Positions 27,053-37,105 are shown, counted from the stretch's first letter. The stretch is DNA of 64,000 bases from Dyella acidiphila (GCF_014863405.1 NZ_JACZZA010000002.1:1-64000); one strand, 5' to 3'. Notes: generated by a model not told the origin, from the letters alone. Made by a program: numbers and translations.

Positions 27053-27134
27053 GTAGGTTGGGTTGGCGCAGCGTAACCCAACGATCTGTCTTCGCAGCGA
27101 TATCGTTGGGTTACGCTGCGCCAACCCAACCTAC
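27053..27134. repeat. Long perfect palindrome (33-bp arms)
   Basis: 27053-27085 and 27102-27134 are exact reverse complements of 33 bases with a 16-base loop. The GTTGGGTTA-CGCTGCGCC sequence within is related to the palindrome at 320-358. It lies between nadK and the glutamate dehydrogenase stop codon, so the glutamate dehydrogenase transcript would carry a very stable terminal hairpin. Confidence 0.85.
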
Positions 27135-27138
27135 CGCG

Positions 27139-27163
27139 GCCCTCTCCCCGGCGGGGAGAGGGC
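27139..27163. repeat. GC-rich hairpin, ctcccc/ggggag family
   Basis: An 11-bp perfect stem (27139-27149 with 27153-27163) and 3-base loop sit 8 bases downstream of the minus-strand stop of the glutamate dehydrogenase gene. It is the same family as at 249-281 and the arms at 18541-18671 and 43199-43335. A termination or mRNA-protection role is likely from position. Confidence 0.65.
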
Positions 27164-27171
27164 TTGCAGGC

Positions 27172-30100
27172 TTAGGCGACGGGCACCTGCGCCAGCTGGG
27201 CGAGGCGGCGTACCGCTACCGATGCAATCGGGTAATCGGCGTTCTGCGTGAGGATTTCCGACAGCATGCTGCGCGTGTACTTCAGCGTGGCATCGTCACG
27301 ATCCAGCCACGCCTGCACCGGCTGCACGCCCGGCTTGGCCTCCAGCGCGAGCACCTGGATGGCGAGCGCGCGGTGCTGGTGGTTGAGTTCGTCCAGCAGC
27401 GAGCCGCGTGCCTGCGCATGCCAGTGGCCGTCCACCGGCAAGGCTTCGATCTGTCCGCGCAGCCACTCCAGGTCCAGCGCCTGGCCCAGCTCGAAGAACA
27501 CGTTGGCGACCTTGGCGATCGGCTGACCGGTCTGCTTGGCCACTTCGACCATGTCGAGCATGGCGCGCAGTTCCGGCAGTTTGGCCAGGCGCAGGGCGAG
27601 TTCGGTGGGCAGGCCCAGGCCTTCCCATTTTTCCTGGCTGGTGCCGAAGTCGGCCTTGCCGGCCGGAGTCAGCGCATCCGGCACGGTGGCGCTCAGTTCG
27701 GCCACGGCCGCCTGGTAGCGCTCCACATTGGCAGCGATTTCCAGCGTGCCGCCCGGACGGTTGAGCAACCAGCGCGTGATATGCCGCAACATCGACCAGA
27801 TCTGCAGGATCGCATCGATCTGCGTGCTCTCGGCCACCTTGCTGTCCTGCGCCTCGATCTGCGCCCACAGCTCGCGTGCGCCGAGGATTTCACGTGCGGC
27901 GGTGTAGGCCTTGGCCACAGCGGCCGGCCCCTGCCCCGTGTCTTCCTGCATGCGCATCATGAAGGTGGCGCCCATGCGGTTGATGGTGGAGTTGGTGACC
28001 GCGGTGGCGATGATTTCGCGCTTCAGGCGATGGCGCTGCATGTGCGCGGCGTACTTGTCGTGCAGCGGGGCCGGGAAGTAGCGCACCAGCTCCTTGGACA
28101 AATACGGATCTTCCGGCACGTCCGATTCCAGCAACTGCTGGAACAGGCGGATCTTGTCGTAGGACAACAGCACCGACAGTTCCGGACGCGTCATGCCCTG
28201 GCCGCGCGTCTTGCGTTCGGTCAGCTCCGCTTCGCCGGGCAGGTTTTCCACCTGGCGGTCGAGCAGGCCTTCGGCTTCCAACGTGCGGATGAAGTGCGCC
28301 ATCGAACCCAGGCGCTTCACCGACTGATGCTCCATCACGGTGATGGCCTGGTTCTGGCGGTAGTTGTCCCACAGCACCAGTTCGCCCACTTCGTCGGTCA
28401 TCGCGGCCAGCTGCTGGTTGCGGCCGTCCACGGTGATCTCGCTGCGCTGCACGGCGTCGTCGAGCAGGATCTTGATGTTCACCTCGTGGTCGGAGGTGTC
28501 CACGCCGGCGGAGTTGTCGATGAAGTCGGTATTGAGCAGCACGCCGTGCTGCGCGGCCTCGATGCGGCCCTTCTGGGTGATGCCCAGGTTGCCGCCCTCG
28601 CCCACCACCTTGCAGCGCAGTTCCGCACCGTTGATGCGCAGTGCGTTGTTGGCGCGATCGCCCACGTCGGCATGCGTTTCGCTGGCCGCCTTCACATAGG
28701 TGCCGATACCACCGTTCCACAGCAGGTCCACCGGTGCCTTCAGGATCGCGTTGAGCAGATCGTTGGGCGACAGATGCTGCACGTCGGCCTTCAGGCCCAG
28801 CGCGGCACGCACTTCCGGCGAAATCGGAATCGACTTCACGCTGCGCGGCCACACGCCGCCGCCAGCCGAGATCAGCGACTTGTCGTAGTCCTCCCAGCTC
28901 GAACGCGGCAGCTTGAACATGCGCTCGCGCTCGGCGAAGGACTTGACCGTATCCGGGTTCGGATCGAGGAATACATGCCGATGGTCGAACGCGGCCAGCA
29001 AGCGGATGTGCCGCGACAACAGCATGCCGTTGCCGAACACGTCACCCGACATGTCACCGATGCCGACGCAGGTGAAATCCTCGCTCTGCGAATCGCGGCC
29101 AAGCGCGCGGAAGTGGCGCTTCACCGATTCCCATGCACCCTTGGCGGTAATGCCCATGCCCTTGTGGTCATAGCCATTGGAACCGCCGGACGCAAACGCG
29201 TCGCCCAGCCAGAAGCCGTGTTCGATCGAAATGGCGTTGGCGATATCGGAGAAAGTCGCCGTGCCCTTGTCGGCCGCCACCACCAGGTACGGATCGTCCT
29301 GGTCATGCCGCACTACGTCGTGCGGCGGCACCACCTTGCCTTCGACCAGGTTGTCGGTGATGTCGAGCAGGCCGTTGATGAACAGGCGATAGCAGGCAAT
29401 GCCCTCAGCCAGCTGCGCATCGCGGTCGCCGGCCACCGGCGGATGTTTGACGAAGAAACCGCCCTTCGAGCCGACCGGCACGATCACCGTGTTCTTCACC
29501 ATCTGCGCCTTCACCAGGCCCAGCACTTCGGTGCGGAAGTCTTCGCGGCGATCGGACCAGCGCAGGCCGCCGCGCGCCACCGGTCCGAAGCGCAGGTGGA
29601 TGCCTTCCACGCGCGGCGAGTACACGAAGATCTCGCGGTACGGCACCGGCTTGGGTGCGTCCGGCACCTGCTTGGAATCGAACTTGAAGCTGATGTAGTG
29701 ACGGTGCACGCCATCCCACTGCTGATAGAAGCTGGTGCGCAGAGTGGCGCGGATGGTGTTCATGAAGCTGAGCAGGATGCGCTCGTCGTCGAGGCTGGCG
29801 ACGTCGTCCAGCAGCGACTTCAGCGCTTCCCACAGCACGTGCACCTGCTGCTCGCGCGATTGCGAAAGCACGTTGATGATGCTGTCGATCAACTCCGGCT
29901 TGGCCTTCTGCGTCTCGGCCGGAATCAGCGCCTGCATTTCGCGGCGCAGATCGCTGCCCGCCTGCGCCAGCTCGGCCGCGCTGAGCTGCTCGCGGCGCGG
30001 ATCGAACTTGGCGTTGAACAGCTCGATCAGCAGGCCGGCGATGGCCGGATAGCGGTTGAGCGTTTCTTCCATGTAGCTCTGCGAGAAGGCGATGCCCACC

Positions 30101-32091
30101 TGCTGCAGGTATTTGCAATAGCCGCGCAGCACCGCCACCTGGCGCCAGTCGGCCTGCGCCGACAGCACCAGGTTGTTGAAGCCGTCGCTCTCGGCCTGGC
30201 CGCGCCACAGCGCTTCAAAGCTGCGCTCGAAGCGCGCGCGCAGGTGCGGCAGTTCGAAGGCCAGCGCCGACTTCGGCTTCAGCTCGAAGTCGTGGATGGT
30301 CAGCGTGCGACCTTCGCTCTCCAACGTGTAGACATGCTCGGCGAGCATGCGTACGCCCATGTTCTCCAGCATCGGCAGCGCATCGGACAGCGACAGCGGC
30401 GCGCCGACGTGGATCACCTTGAAGCGCAGGCTCTGGTCGCGCGGATCTTCGTAGAGATTCAGATGGATCGAATCGTCGCTCTTGAGCGTAGCCAGCGCCA
30501 TCACGTCATGCGCGGCGACTTCCGGCGATACGTCTTCGATATAGCCGGCCGGCAGCGTCTTGCCGAAACGATTGAGCAGGGCCACGCCCTGCGCTTGGCC
30601 GGCATGGCCGATCAGGCTGTCGCGCAGGCCGTCCTGCCAGTTGCGCACGATATGCGCCAGGCGCGTTTCCAGTTCCTGCGCGTCATACACCGGGTGGTCG
30701 CCCAGATGCGGGCGCACGGTGACGTGCAGGCGCGCCAGCGCGGACTCGCCCATCAGCACGTTGGAATCCAGGCTTTCGCCGTGGAATACCTCGCGCAGCA
30801 TGTTTTCCACGCGCTCGCGCACACTGGTGTTGAAACGCTCGCGCGGCACGAACACCAGGAAGGTGAAAAAACGGCCGTAGCGGTCGCGGCGCACGAACAG
30901 GCGCGCGCGGGCGCGCTGCTGCAGTTCGAGCACGCCGGTGGCGGTGTTGAACAGTTCGTCTTCGCTGGCCTGGAACAGTTCTTCCTGCGGCAGCGTTTCC
31001 AGGATATGACGCAGCGACTTGCCCGAGTAGGAGTCGCGCTTCAGGCCCGAGCGAGCCAGCACCGCCTCGACCCGCTGGCGCACCAGCGGCACATCCTGCG
31101 GGCGCGTCATATAGGCGTTGGAGGTGAACAGGCCCAGGAAGCGCTGTTCCGACACCGGCTTGCCGTTGGCGTCGAACTTCAGCACGCCCACGTAATCCAT
31201 GTTGCCGGCGCGATGCACGTGCGAGCGCGCATTGGTCTTGGTCAGGATGATGGCGTCATAGGCGCCGGACTGCGGCAGATCGTGCGCCACCAGGGTGCGC
31301 AGCGAGCGCGGCGCCACCGAGCGCTCATGCCCGTGCAGGATGCCCAGGCCCGAGGATTCGAGCGGGCGCAGCACTTCGTCGCCTTCGGCCTGCGCCACTT
31401 CGTATTCGCGGTAGCCGAGGAAGGTGAAATTCTCGTCCGCCAGCCAGCGCAGGAACTCGCCAGCTTCGCGCACCGAGGCGGCGTCCAGCGGCAGCTTGCG
31501 ATTGGGCAGGTCGTCGGCGATGGCCAGCGCCTTGTCGCGCATGGTCGCCCAGTCGCGCACGGCGGCGCGCACATCTTCCAGCGCGGCTTCGATCTGCGAC
31601 TTGATCTGGGTCTGGGCAGCCTCGCCCTCGATATGGTCGACTTCGAAATGCATCACCGACTCGGGCAGGCCCTGCTCGTCGCCGATGCGCTGCAGCACGC
31701 CGTTCGCGTCGCGGCTGACCTTCACCACCGGATGGATCACGGCGTGGATCGGCGAGTGCGCGGACAGCACCATGCTGACCGTGTCGATCAGGAACGGCAT
31801 GTCGTCGTTGACGATTTCCACCGCGCTGCGCGCCGCATGGCCGGCATCGGCGATGCGCACCAGGGCGCGGTTGGGGCTGCGCTGCTGCATGCCGTCGATC
31901 AGCCCGGCGACCACCGTGGCCCATTCGGCCGGCGTGTGCAACTCGACATCGGAACTGACGATGCGCGCGAAAAAGGCGCTGATAAAAAATTGCGCCTCAT
32001 CAAGGCGCTTGGTCGGGAAACCGCTTTTCTTCAACTCTTCGAGCACGACGGATGCAAGAGGCATGTCGTTGGTCGCACGGATCGCATTCAT
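27172..32091 (-). CDS. gdhB: NAD-specific glutamate dehydrogenase, large (180-kDa) type
   Basis: The 1639-residue enzyme is the large bacterial NAD-GDH, which deaminates glutamate to 2-oxoglutarate and ammonia in amino-acid catabolism. The long N-terminal region (about 1-700) includes the family's regulatory ACT-like folds (MPFLIDTVSMVLSAHSPIHAV near residue 110; FVPRERFNTSVRERVENML near 420). The catalytic core follows, with FGPVARGGLRWSDRREDFRTEV, the lysine-bearing VIVPVGSKGGFFVKH, DLLWNGGIGTYVKA and EGGNLGITQKGRIE. The C-terminal helical region (TRPELSVLLSYDKI) completes the family pattern. Length matches Pseudomonas aeruginosa GdhB. It appears monocistronic, flanked downstream by two hairpins. 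Confidence 0.93.
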   Translation of the reverse strand: MNAIRATNDMPLASVVLEELKKSGFPTKRLDEAQFFISAFFARIVSSDVELHTPAEWATVVAGLIDGMQQRSPNRALVRIADAGHAARSAVEIVNDDMPFLIDTVSMVLSAHSPIHAVIHPVVKVSRDANGVLQRIGDEQGLPESVMHFEVDHIEGEAAQTQIKSQIEAALEDVRAAVRDWATMRDKALAIADDLPNRKLPLDAASVREAGEFLRWLADENFTFLGYREYEVAQAEGDEVLRPLESSGLGILHGHERSVAPRSLRTLVAHDLPQSGAYDAIILTKTNARSHVHRAGNMDYVGVLKFDANGKPVSEQRFLGLFTSNAYMTRPQDVPLVRQRVEAVLARSGLKRDSYSGKSLRHILETLPQEELFQASEDELFNTATGVLELQQRARARLFVRRDRYGRFFTFLVFVPRERFNTSVRERVENMLREVFHGESLDSNVLMGESALARLHVTVRPHLGDHPVYDAQELETRLAHIVRNWQDGLRDSLIGHAGQAQGVALLNRFGKTLPAGYIEDVSPEVAAHDVMALATLKSDDSIHLNLYEDPRDQSLRFKVIHVGAPLSLSDALPMLENMGVRMLAEHVYTLESEGRTLTIHDFELKPKSALAFELPHLRARFERSFEALWRGQAESDGFNNLVLSAQADWRQVAVLRGYCKYLQQVGIAFSQSYMEETLNRYPAIAGLLIELFNAKFDPRREQLSAAELAQAGSDLRREMQALIPAETQKAKPELIDSIINVLSQSREQQVHVLWEALKSLLDDVASLDDERILLSFMNTIRATLRTSFYQQWDGVHRHYISFKFDSKQVPDAPKPVPYREIFVYSPRVEGIHLRFGPVARGGLRWSDRREDFRTEVLGLVKAQMVKNTVIVPVGSKGGFFVKHPPVAGDRDAQLAEGIACYRLFINGLLDITDNLVEGKVVPPHDVVRHDQDDPYLVVAADKGTATFSDIANAISIEHGFWLGDAFASGGSNGYDHKGMGITAKGAWESVKRHFRALGRDSQSEDFTCVGIGDMSGDVFGNGMLLSRHIRLLAAFDHRHVFLDPNPDTVKSFAERERMFKLPRSSWEDYDKSLISAGGGVWPRSVKSIPISPEVRAALGLKADVQHLSPNDLLNAILKAPVDLLWNGGIGTYVKAASETHADVGDRANNALRINGAELRCKVVGEGGNLGITQKGRIEAAQHGVLLNTDFIDNSAGVDTSDHEVNIKILLDDAVQRSEITVDGRNQQLAAMTDEVGELVLWDNYRQNQAITVMEHQSVKRLGSMAHFIRTLEAEGLLDRQVENLPGEAELTERKTRGQGMTRPELSVLLSYDKIRLFQQLLESDVPEDPYLSKELVRYFPAPLHDKYAAHMQRHRLKREIIATAVTNSTINRMGATFMMRMQEDTGQGPAAVAKAYTAAREILGARELWAQIEAQDSKVAESTQIDAILQIWSMLRHITRWLLNRPGGTLEIAANVERYQAAVAELSATVPDALTPAGKADFGTSQEKWEGLGLPTELALRLAKLPELRAMLDMVEVAKQTGQPIAKVANVFFELGQALDLEWLRGQIEALPVDGHWHAQARGSLLDELNHQHRALAIQVLALEAKPGVQPVQAWLDRDDATLKYTRSMLSEILTQNADYPIASVAVRRLAQLAQVPVA

Positions 32092-32653
32092 GGCTTCTAC
32101 TTAAGAAGTGGAGACGGGTATGACGTGAAAACGAGTGGGAATGGAGCAGAAAGCCTTAAAAGGATACGCTTCGCGTTGCATTGAATCCATCGGCAGCGCA
32201 GCAACGCGCACGCTGCACATGCATCAGATCAGCGTGTAGTCAGACAACGCTTAAGTCATACAAGAAGACCGTTGCCGCCGACCATTCGTGGCGGCATGGT
32301 CCGGGGCGCGGACCCGCTGTCATGCCGCGCGCACCGGCGGGGTGTATAACGTGCGGCGCGTCCACTTTTTCGCGCCTACTTTTCCTGGCATTTGCTGCCA
32401 ACGCATGACAAGGACCCCGCCCGGGGAGGCCGGGGGGCTACCCGGGTCATCAGTCACCGCCGCAAGGGGCTGGTTTTACTGTACGAATAAATTGTAAACT
32501 GGTCGGTATAGTCTTGCTGATGCCTTGCGTCAGGGGACGAACGACACAGGACATAGCGGCATTTATCCGTAAGAATTTCCGGAAAGTTAAGTCCGGGCAT
32601 ACGAATTGTCGTTGTCCGCCCCACCCCCGATTACGCCTAGTCATGGAGTTCTC
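32092..32653. other. 562-base divergent region between gdhB and the second RND operon
   Basis: No gene is convincing. Around 32498-32507 is an imperfect palindrome (ACTGGTCGGT) overlapping a TATAGT hexamer (32507-32512). This resembles the ACCGACC-type half-sites of TetR-family pump repressors, but no -35 fits it well. TTTTAC and GTAAA arms flank a stretch around 32475-32499. No regulator gene lies nearby. Confidence 0.4.
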
Positions 32654-33850
32654 ATGAAGTCGACGCCAATGCGCACACCGGTGCTGTGCCTGAGCCTGCT
32701 GGCGCTTGCCGCCTGCAGCAGCAAGGAGCAAGGACCGCCACAGATGCCACCGCCGACCGTAGGCGTGGTGGAAGCCCAGCCGCAGAACGTGCCGCTCACC
32801 AAGGAGCTGGTCGGCCGCCTGTCCGCCTTCCGCAGCGGCGACGTCCGCGCACGCGTATCCGGCCTGCTGCTCAAGCGCGTGTACACCGAAGGTACCGACG
32901 TTAAGCAGGGCCAGCTGATGTTCCAGATCGACCCGGCGCCCTACAAGGCCGCCCTGGCCGCGGCCCAGGCCTCGCTGGCCTCCGCCCAGGCGACCTATAC
33001 CAACGCCCACATCGTGGCCAACCGCGACCGCCAGCTGGTGCCGAAGGGCTATATCTCGCAGGCCCAGGTAGATAGCGACGAGGCCACCGAGCGCTCCGCG
33101 GCCGCCGCCGTGAAGCAGGCCCAGGCCAATGTGCAGACCGCCCAGGTCAACCTCGGCTACACCAATATCACCGCCCCGATCGCCGGCCGGGCCGGCGAGC
33201 AGCAGGTGACCGAAGGCGCCATCGTGGGCAGCAGCACCGCCGACAGCGGCTCCAGCGCCACCCTGCTTACCACGGTGGACCAGCTCGACCCGATGTATGT
33301 GAACTTCACCCTCAGCGCGGCCGACCTGGACACCCTGCAGCACGCCCAGCACGCCGGCAGCGTATCGCTGGCCGACCAGAACAAGACCACCGTGCAGATC
33401 ACCCTGCCCAGCGGCAACAAGTACGACCAGCAGGGCACGCTCGACTACTCCGCGGTGATCGTCGACCCGAACACCGGGGCGATCAATCTGCGCGCGGTGG
33501 TGCCGAATGCGCAGCAGCGCCTGCTGCCGGGCATGTACGTGACGCTCACCGCCAACATGGGCGAGCTCAACAAGGTGTTCCTGATTCCGCAGGCTGGGAT
33601 CCAGCGCGATCCGATCGGCGCCTACGCGCTGGTCGTCGGTGCGGACGGCAAGGTGGCGCAGAAGCGCGTCAACGCCGACAACATGCTTGGCAACAACTGG
33701 ATCGTCACCACCGGCCTTGCCGCCGGCGACCAGGTGATCGTGTCGGGCATCCAGGTCGTCAAGCCGGGCGCACCCGCCAAAGCTACCCCCTGGACACCTG
33801 ACCAGCAGGCTCCTGCTGGCCAGGCCCCTGCCGCTGCTGGCCATCAGTAA
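32654..33850 (+). CDS. RND efflux periplasmic adaptor lipoprotein (AcrA/MexE-like)
   Basis: The 398-residue adaptor has a lipoprotein signal (lipobox LAAC near residue 19, followed by SSKEQGPP). The order is first lipoyl half (VRARVSGLLLKRVYTEGTDVKQ), helical hairpin (about 95-165), second lipoyl half (NITAPIAGRAGEQQVTEGAIV), barrel (TTVDQLDPMYVNFTLS) and the membrane-proximal domain ending NNWIVTTGLAAGDQVIV. A Pro/Ala-rich tail follows. GGAG lies 5 bases before the ATG at 32654. It is the adaptor of an AcrAB/MexEF-type pump with the permease gene 11 bases downstream. No outer-membrane factor gene is adjacent, so it probably borrows a shared TolC/OprM-type channel. Confidence 0.9.
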   Translation: MKSTPMRTPVLCLSLLALAACSSKEQGPPQMPPPTVGVVEAQPQNVPLTKELVGRLSAFRSGDVRARVSGLLLKRVYTEGTDVKQGQLMFQIDPAPYKAALAAAQASLASAQATYTNAHIVANRDRQLVPKGYISQAQVDSDEATERSAAAAVKQAQANVQTAQVNLGYTNITAPIAGRAGEQQVTEGAIVGSSTADSGSSATLLTTVDQLDPMYVNFTLSAADLDTLQHAQHAGSVSLADQNKTTVQITLPSGNKYDQQGTLDYSAVIVDPNTGAINLRAVVPNAQQRLLPGMYVTLTANMGELNKVFLIPQAGIQRDPIGAYALVVGADGKVAQKRVNADNMLGNNWIVTTGLAAGDQVIVSGIQVVKPGAPAKATPWTPDQQAPAGQAPAAAGHQ

Positions 33851-33861
33851 GGAGAACACTG

Positions 33862-36800
33862 ATGCCGAGTTTCTTTATTGACCGCCCCATTTTCGCGTGG
33901 GTGGTCGCCATTCTCATCACCCTGGTCGGCATCATTTCGGTGCTGAACATGGGCGTGGAGTCCTACCCCAACATCGCGCCGCCGCAGGTCACGGTAACGG
34001 CCACCTTCCCGGGCGCCAGCGCCCAGACCATGGAAGACACCGTCACCAAGGTGATCGAGCAACAGCTCACCGGCGTGGACAACCTGCTCTATTTCAGTTC
34101 GGCCTCGAACTCCAACGGTACCTCCACCATCACCCTGAGCTTTGCCACCGGCACCAATCCGGACATCGCCCAGGTGCAGGTGCAGAACAAGGTCTCGCTG
34201 GCACAGCCGCAGCTGCCGGCCGAAGTGACTCAGCAGGGCGTGGTGGTGGCCAAGGCCAACCCTGACTTCCTGATGTTCATCGGCCTGATCTCCACCAATC
34301 CGGAGATCGACAGCAACCGCCTGAGCGATATCGTCGGTGCGCAGGTGATCAACCAGGTCGGCCGTATTCCCGGCGTGGGCAGCACCTTCCAGGTGGGTTC
34401 CGAATACGCCATGCGCGTATGGCTGAACCCGGACAAGATGCAGGGCTACGGCCTGTCCGCCACCCAGGTGGAGAACGCGATTTCCGCGCAGAACGTGCAG
34501 TTCGCCGCCGGTTCGCTGGGTTCGGACCCGGCGCCCAACGGCCAGAGCTTCACCGCCACGGTGTCGGCCGAAGGCCTGTTCAGCAATCCTGATCAGTTCG
34601 GCAACATCATCCTGCGCGCCAACTCCGACGGCACCGTGGTGCGCATGAAGGACATCGCGCGCATCGAGTTCGGCCCGCAGACCTACGGTTTCACCTCCAC
34701 CTGGAGTGGCCAGCCGGTGGGCGGCTTCGGCGTACAGCTGCTGCCGGGCGCGAACGCGCTCAGCGTGGCCGAGGCCGTGCGCGCCAAGATGGACGAGCTG
34801 GCGAAGGACTTCCCGCAGGGCGTCACCTGGTTCGCGCCGTACGACAGCACGCCGTTCGTGCAGGTGTCGATCAAGGAAGTGCTGCACACGCTGATCGAGG
34901 CGATCATCCTCGTGTTCTTCGTGATGCTGATCTTCCTGCAGAACTTCCGCGCCACCATCATCCCCACCCTGGTGATTCCGGTGGCCTTGATGGGTACCTT
35001 CATCGGCCTCTCGCCGATGGGCTTCACCATCAACCAGCTGACCTTGTTCGGCATGGTGCTGGCGATCGGTATCGTGGTGGACGACGCGATCGTGGTGATC
35101 GAGAACGTCGAGCGCATCATGTCGGAGGAAAATCTTCCGCCGAAGGAAGCCACGCGCAAGGCGATGAGCCAGATCACCGGCGCGGTGGTGGCCATTACCG
35201 TGGTGCTGGCGGCGGTGTTCGTGCCCTCTGCACTGCAGCCTGGCGCTACCGGCGTGATCTACAAGCAGTTCGCGCTGACCATCGCGGTGTCGATGGGCTT
35301 CTCCGCCTTCCTCGCGCTGTCGTTCACGCCCGCGCTGTGCGCCACCATCCTCAAGCCCACCCACGGTGAGCACAAGAAGTTCTTCTTCTACGTCTGGTTC
35401 AACAAGGTCTTCGACCGCGTCACGCACACCTACCACGGCCATATCGGCAGTGCGGTGCGCCATGCGCCGCGCTGGATGATCGTGTTTGCGCTGATCACGG
35501 CACTGGCCGGCTTCCTCTACACCAAGCTGCCGACCGGCTTCGTGCCGAACGAAGACCAGGGCTTCGCGCTGGCCATCGTCAGCCTGCCGCCGGGTGCCAC
35601 GCTGGAGCGTTCCGAGCAGGTGATGAAGGAAGTCAGCGATCATCTGGGCGCCAGTCCGCTGAAAGACGACTACGTAGGCATGTACCAGATCAGCGGCTTC
35701 AGCTTCGTGGGCCGCAGCGAAAACGCCGGCATGGTGTTCATCAAGCTCAAGGACTGGAGCGTACGCTCGATCACCGCGGATGACTTCATCCGCCAGGCGA
35801 ACGGCGTGCTGCACGGCATCCGCGATGCGCAGATCTTCGTGGTGAACCTGCCGACCATCCGCGGCCTCAGCCAGTTCGGCGGCCTGGACATGTACCTGCA
35901 GGCACGTAACGGCCAGTCGCGCATGGAGCTGGCACAGGCGATGGGCATGCTGCTCGGCAAGGCCGCGCAGAGCCCCACCCTGTTCGGCACCCGCCCGAAC
36001 ATCCTGCCGGATGCGCCGCAGTACAACCTCACCGTGGACCGCGTGCAGGCCCAGGCGATGGGCTTGTCGGTAAGCGATGTGTATACCGCCATCCAGCTGA
36101 TGCTGGCGCCGGTGTACATCAACAACTTCATCTTCGAAGATCGCGTCAAGCGCGTGATGGTGCAGGCCGATGCGCCGTACCGCATGAACACCGACTCGCT
36201 CAGCCACGTCTACACGCCCAGCTCGCTGACCACCAGCAGCACCGGTTCGAGCAGTACGACCACCACCTCGGCCAACGGCCCGTACAGCATGATTCCGCTG
36301 TCCAGCGTGGTGCATTCCAACTGGAGCATGGCCGCCCCGTCGCTGACTCGCTACAACGGCTATCCGGCGATCGAAATCGTGGGCGATGCCAACAAGGGCT
36401 TCTCCACCGGCCAGGCGATGGGCACGCTGCAGAACATCGTCGACACCGACCTGCCCAAGGGCTTCGGCGCGGACTGGACCGGTCAGTCGTACCAGGAAGT
36501 GCTGGCGGGCAACTCGGCCACGCTGCTGATGATCCTGTCGATCGTGATCGTGTTCCTGTGCTTGTCGGCCTTGTATGAAAGCTGGTCGATTCCGGTGGCC
36601 GTGCTGCTGGTAGTACCGCTGGGCCTGCTGGGCATGGTGGTGTTGTCCATGTTGCGCGGCTTCCCGAACGACATGTACTTCAAGATCGGCATGGTGACGG
36701 TGATCGGCCTGGCCGCGAAGAACGCGATCCTGATCGTGGAATTCGCGGTGGAACAACAGGCTTCGGGCAAGACGCTGTACGAAGCCGTGCTCACCGCGGC

Positions 36801-37047
36801 CCGCCTGCGACTGCGCCCGATCCTGATGACCTCGATGGCCTTCATCCTCGGCGTGCTGCCGCTGGTGACCTCCACCGGCGCCGGCGCCAACTCCCGCCAC
36901 GAAATCGGTACCGGCGTGATCGGCGGCATGCTGTTCGCCACCTTCCTCGGCCTGTTGCTGATTCCGGTGTTCTACGTGAGCGTACGCCGGATGCTGGGCG
37001 ACAAGCTCGATGAGGAAACACACAAGCTGGCGCGTCACGATCACTGA
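33862..37047 (+). CDS. RND efflux permease, HAE1 family (AcrB/MexF-like)
   Basis: The 1061-residue pump begins MPSFFIDRPIFAWVVAIL. It contains the proton-relay helix LAIGIVVDDAIVVIENVERIM with paired Asp, the HAE1 block FVPSALQPGATGVIYKQFALT and the second-half GLAAKNAILIVEFAVEQQ. AAGGAG sits about 7 bases before the ATG. It should form a homotrimer exporting hydrophobic drugs or solvents. Like the MdtC-type protein, it carries a Ser/Thr-rich insertion (about residues 786-808, SSLTTSSTGSSSTTTTSANG) at the same turn before the IPLSS strand, adding about 20 residues. A strong terminator follows 27 bases after the stop. Confidence 0.92.
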   Translation: MPSFFIDRPIFAWVVAILITLVGIISVLNMGVESYPNIAPPQVTVTATFPGASAQTMEDTVTKVIEQQLTGVDNLLYFSSASNSNGTSTITLSFATGTNPDIAQVQVQNKVSLAQPQLPAEVTQQGVVVAKANPDFLMFIGLISTNPEIDSNRLSDIVGAQVINQVGRIPGVGSTFQVGSEYAMRVWLNPDKMQGYGLSATQVENAISAQNVQFAAGSLGSDPAPNGQSFTATVSAEGLFSNPDQFGNIILRANSDGTVVRMKDIARIEFGPQTYGFTSTWSGQPVGGFGVQLLPGANALSVAEAVRAKMDELAKDFPQGVTWFAPYDSTPFVQVSIKEVLHTLIEAIILVFFVMLIFLQNFRATIIPTLVIPVALMGTFIGLSPMGFTINQLTLFGMVLAIGIVVDDAIVVIENVERIMSEENLPPKEATRKAMSQITGAVVAITVVLAAVFVPSALQPGATGVIYKQFALTIAVSMGFSAFLALSFTPALCATILKPTHGEHKKFFFYVWFNKVFDRVTHTYHGHIGSAVRHAPRWMIVFALITALAGFLYTKLPTGFVPNEDQGFALAIVSLPPGATLERSEQVMKEVSDHLGASPLKDDYVGMYQISGFSFVGRSENAGMVFIKLKDWSVRSITADDFIRQANGVLHGIRDAQIFVVNLPTIRGLSQFGGLDMYLQARNGQSRMELAQAMGMLLGKAAQSPTLFGTRPNILPDAPQYNLTVDRVQAQAMGLSVSDVYTAIQLMLAPVYINNFIFEDRVKRVMVQADAPYRMNTDSLSHVYTPSSLTTSSTGSSSTTTTSANGPYSMIPLSSVVHSNWSMAAPSLTRYNGYPAIEIVGDANKGFSTGQAMGTLQNIVDTDLPKGFGADWTGQSYQEVLAGNSATLLMILSIVIVFLCLSALYESWSIPVAVLLVVPLGLLGMVVLSMLRGFPNDMYFKIGMVTVIGLAAKNAILIVEFAVEQQASGKTLYEAVLTAARLRLRPILMTSMAFILGVLPLVTSTGAGANSRHEIGTGVIGGMLFATFLGLLLIPVFYVSVRRMLGDKLDEETHKLARHDH

Positions 37048-37073
37048 TCGCACCAGAGTGATGTGAGCCAAAC

Positions 37074-37105
37074 AAAAAGCCCCGGCAGCTGCCGGGGCTT
37101 TTTTT
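37074..37105. terminator. Bidirectional intrinsic terminator
   Basis: A perfect GC-rich palindrome (37079-37098) is flanked by A-run on the left and T-run on the right, so it works as a rho-independent terminator on both strands. It separates the convergent RND permease and sedolisin genes. Confidence 0.92.

Noticed and set aside
27058-32184. A 1708-codon plus-strand open frame over the glutamate dehydrogenase gene
   Set aside because: Antisense shadow of a strongly conserved enzyme; composition (His, Gln, Arg, Val) is typical of such shadows and no start signal is present.
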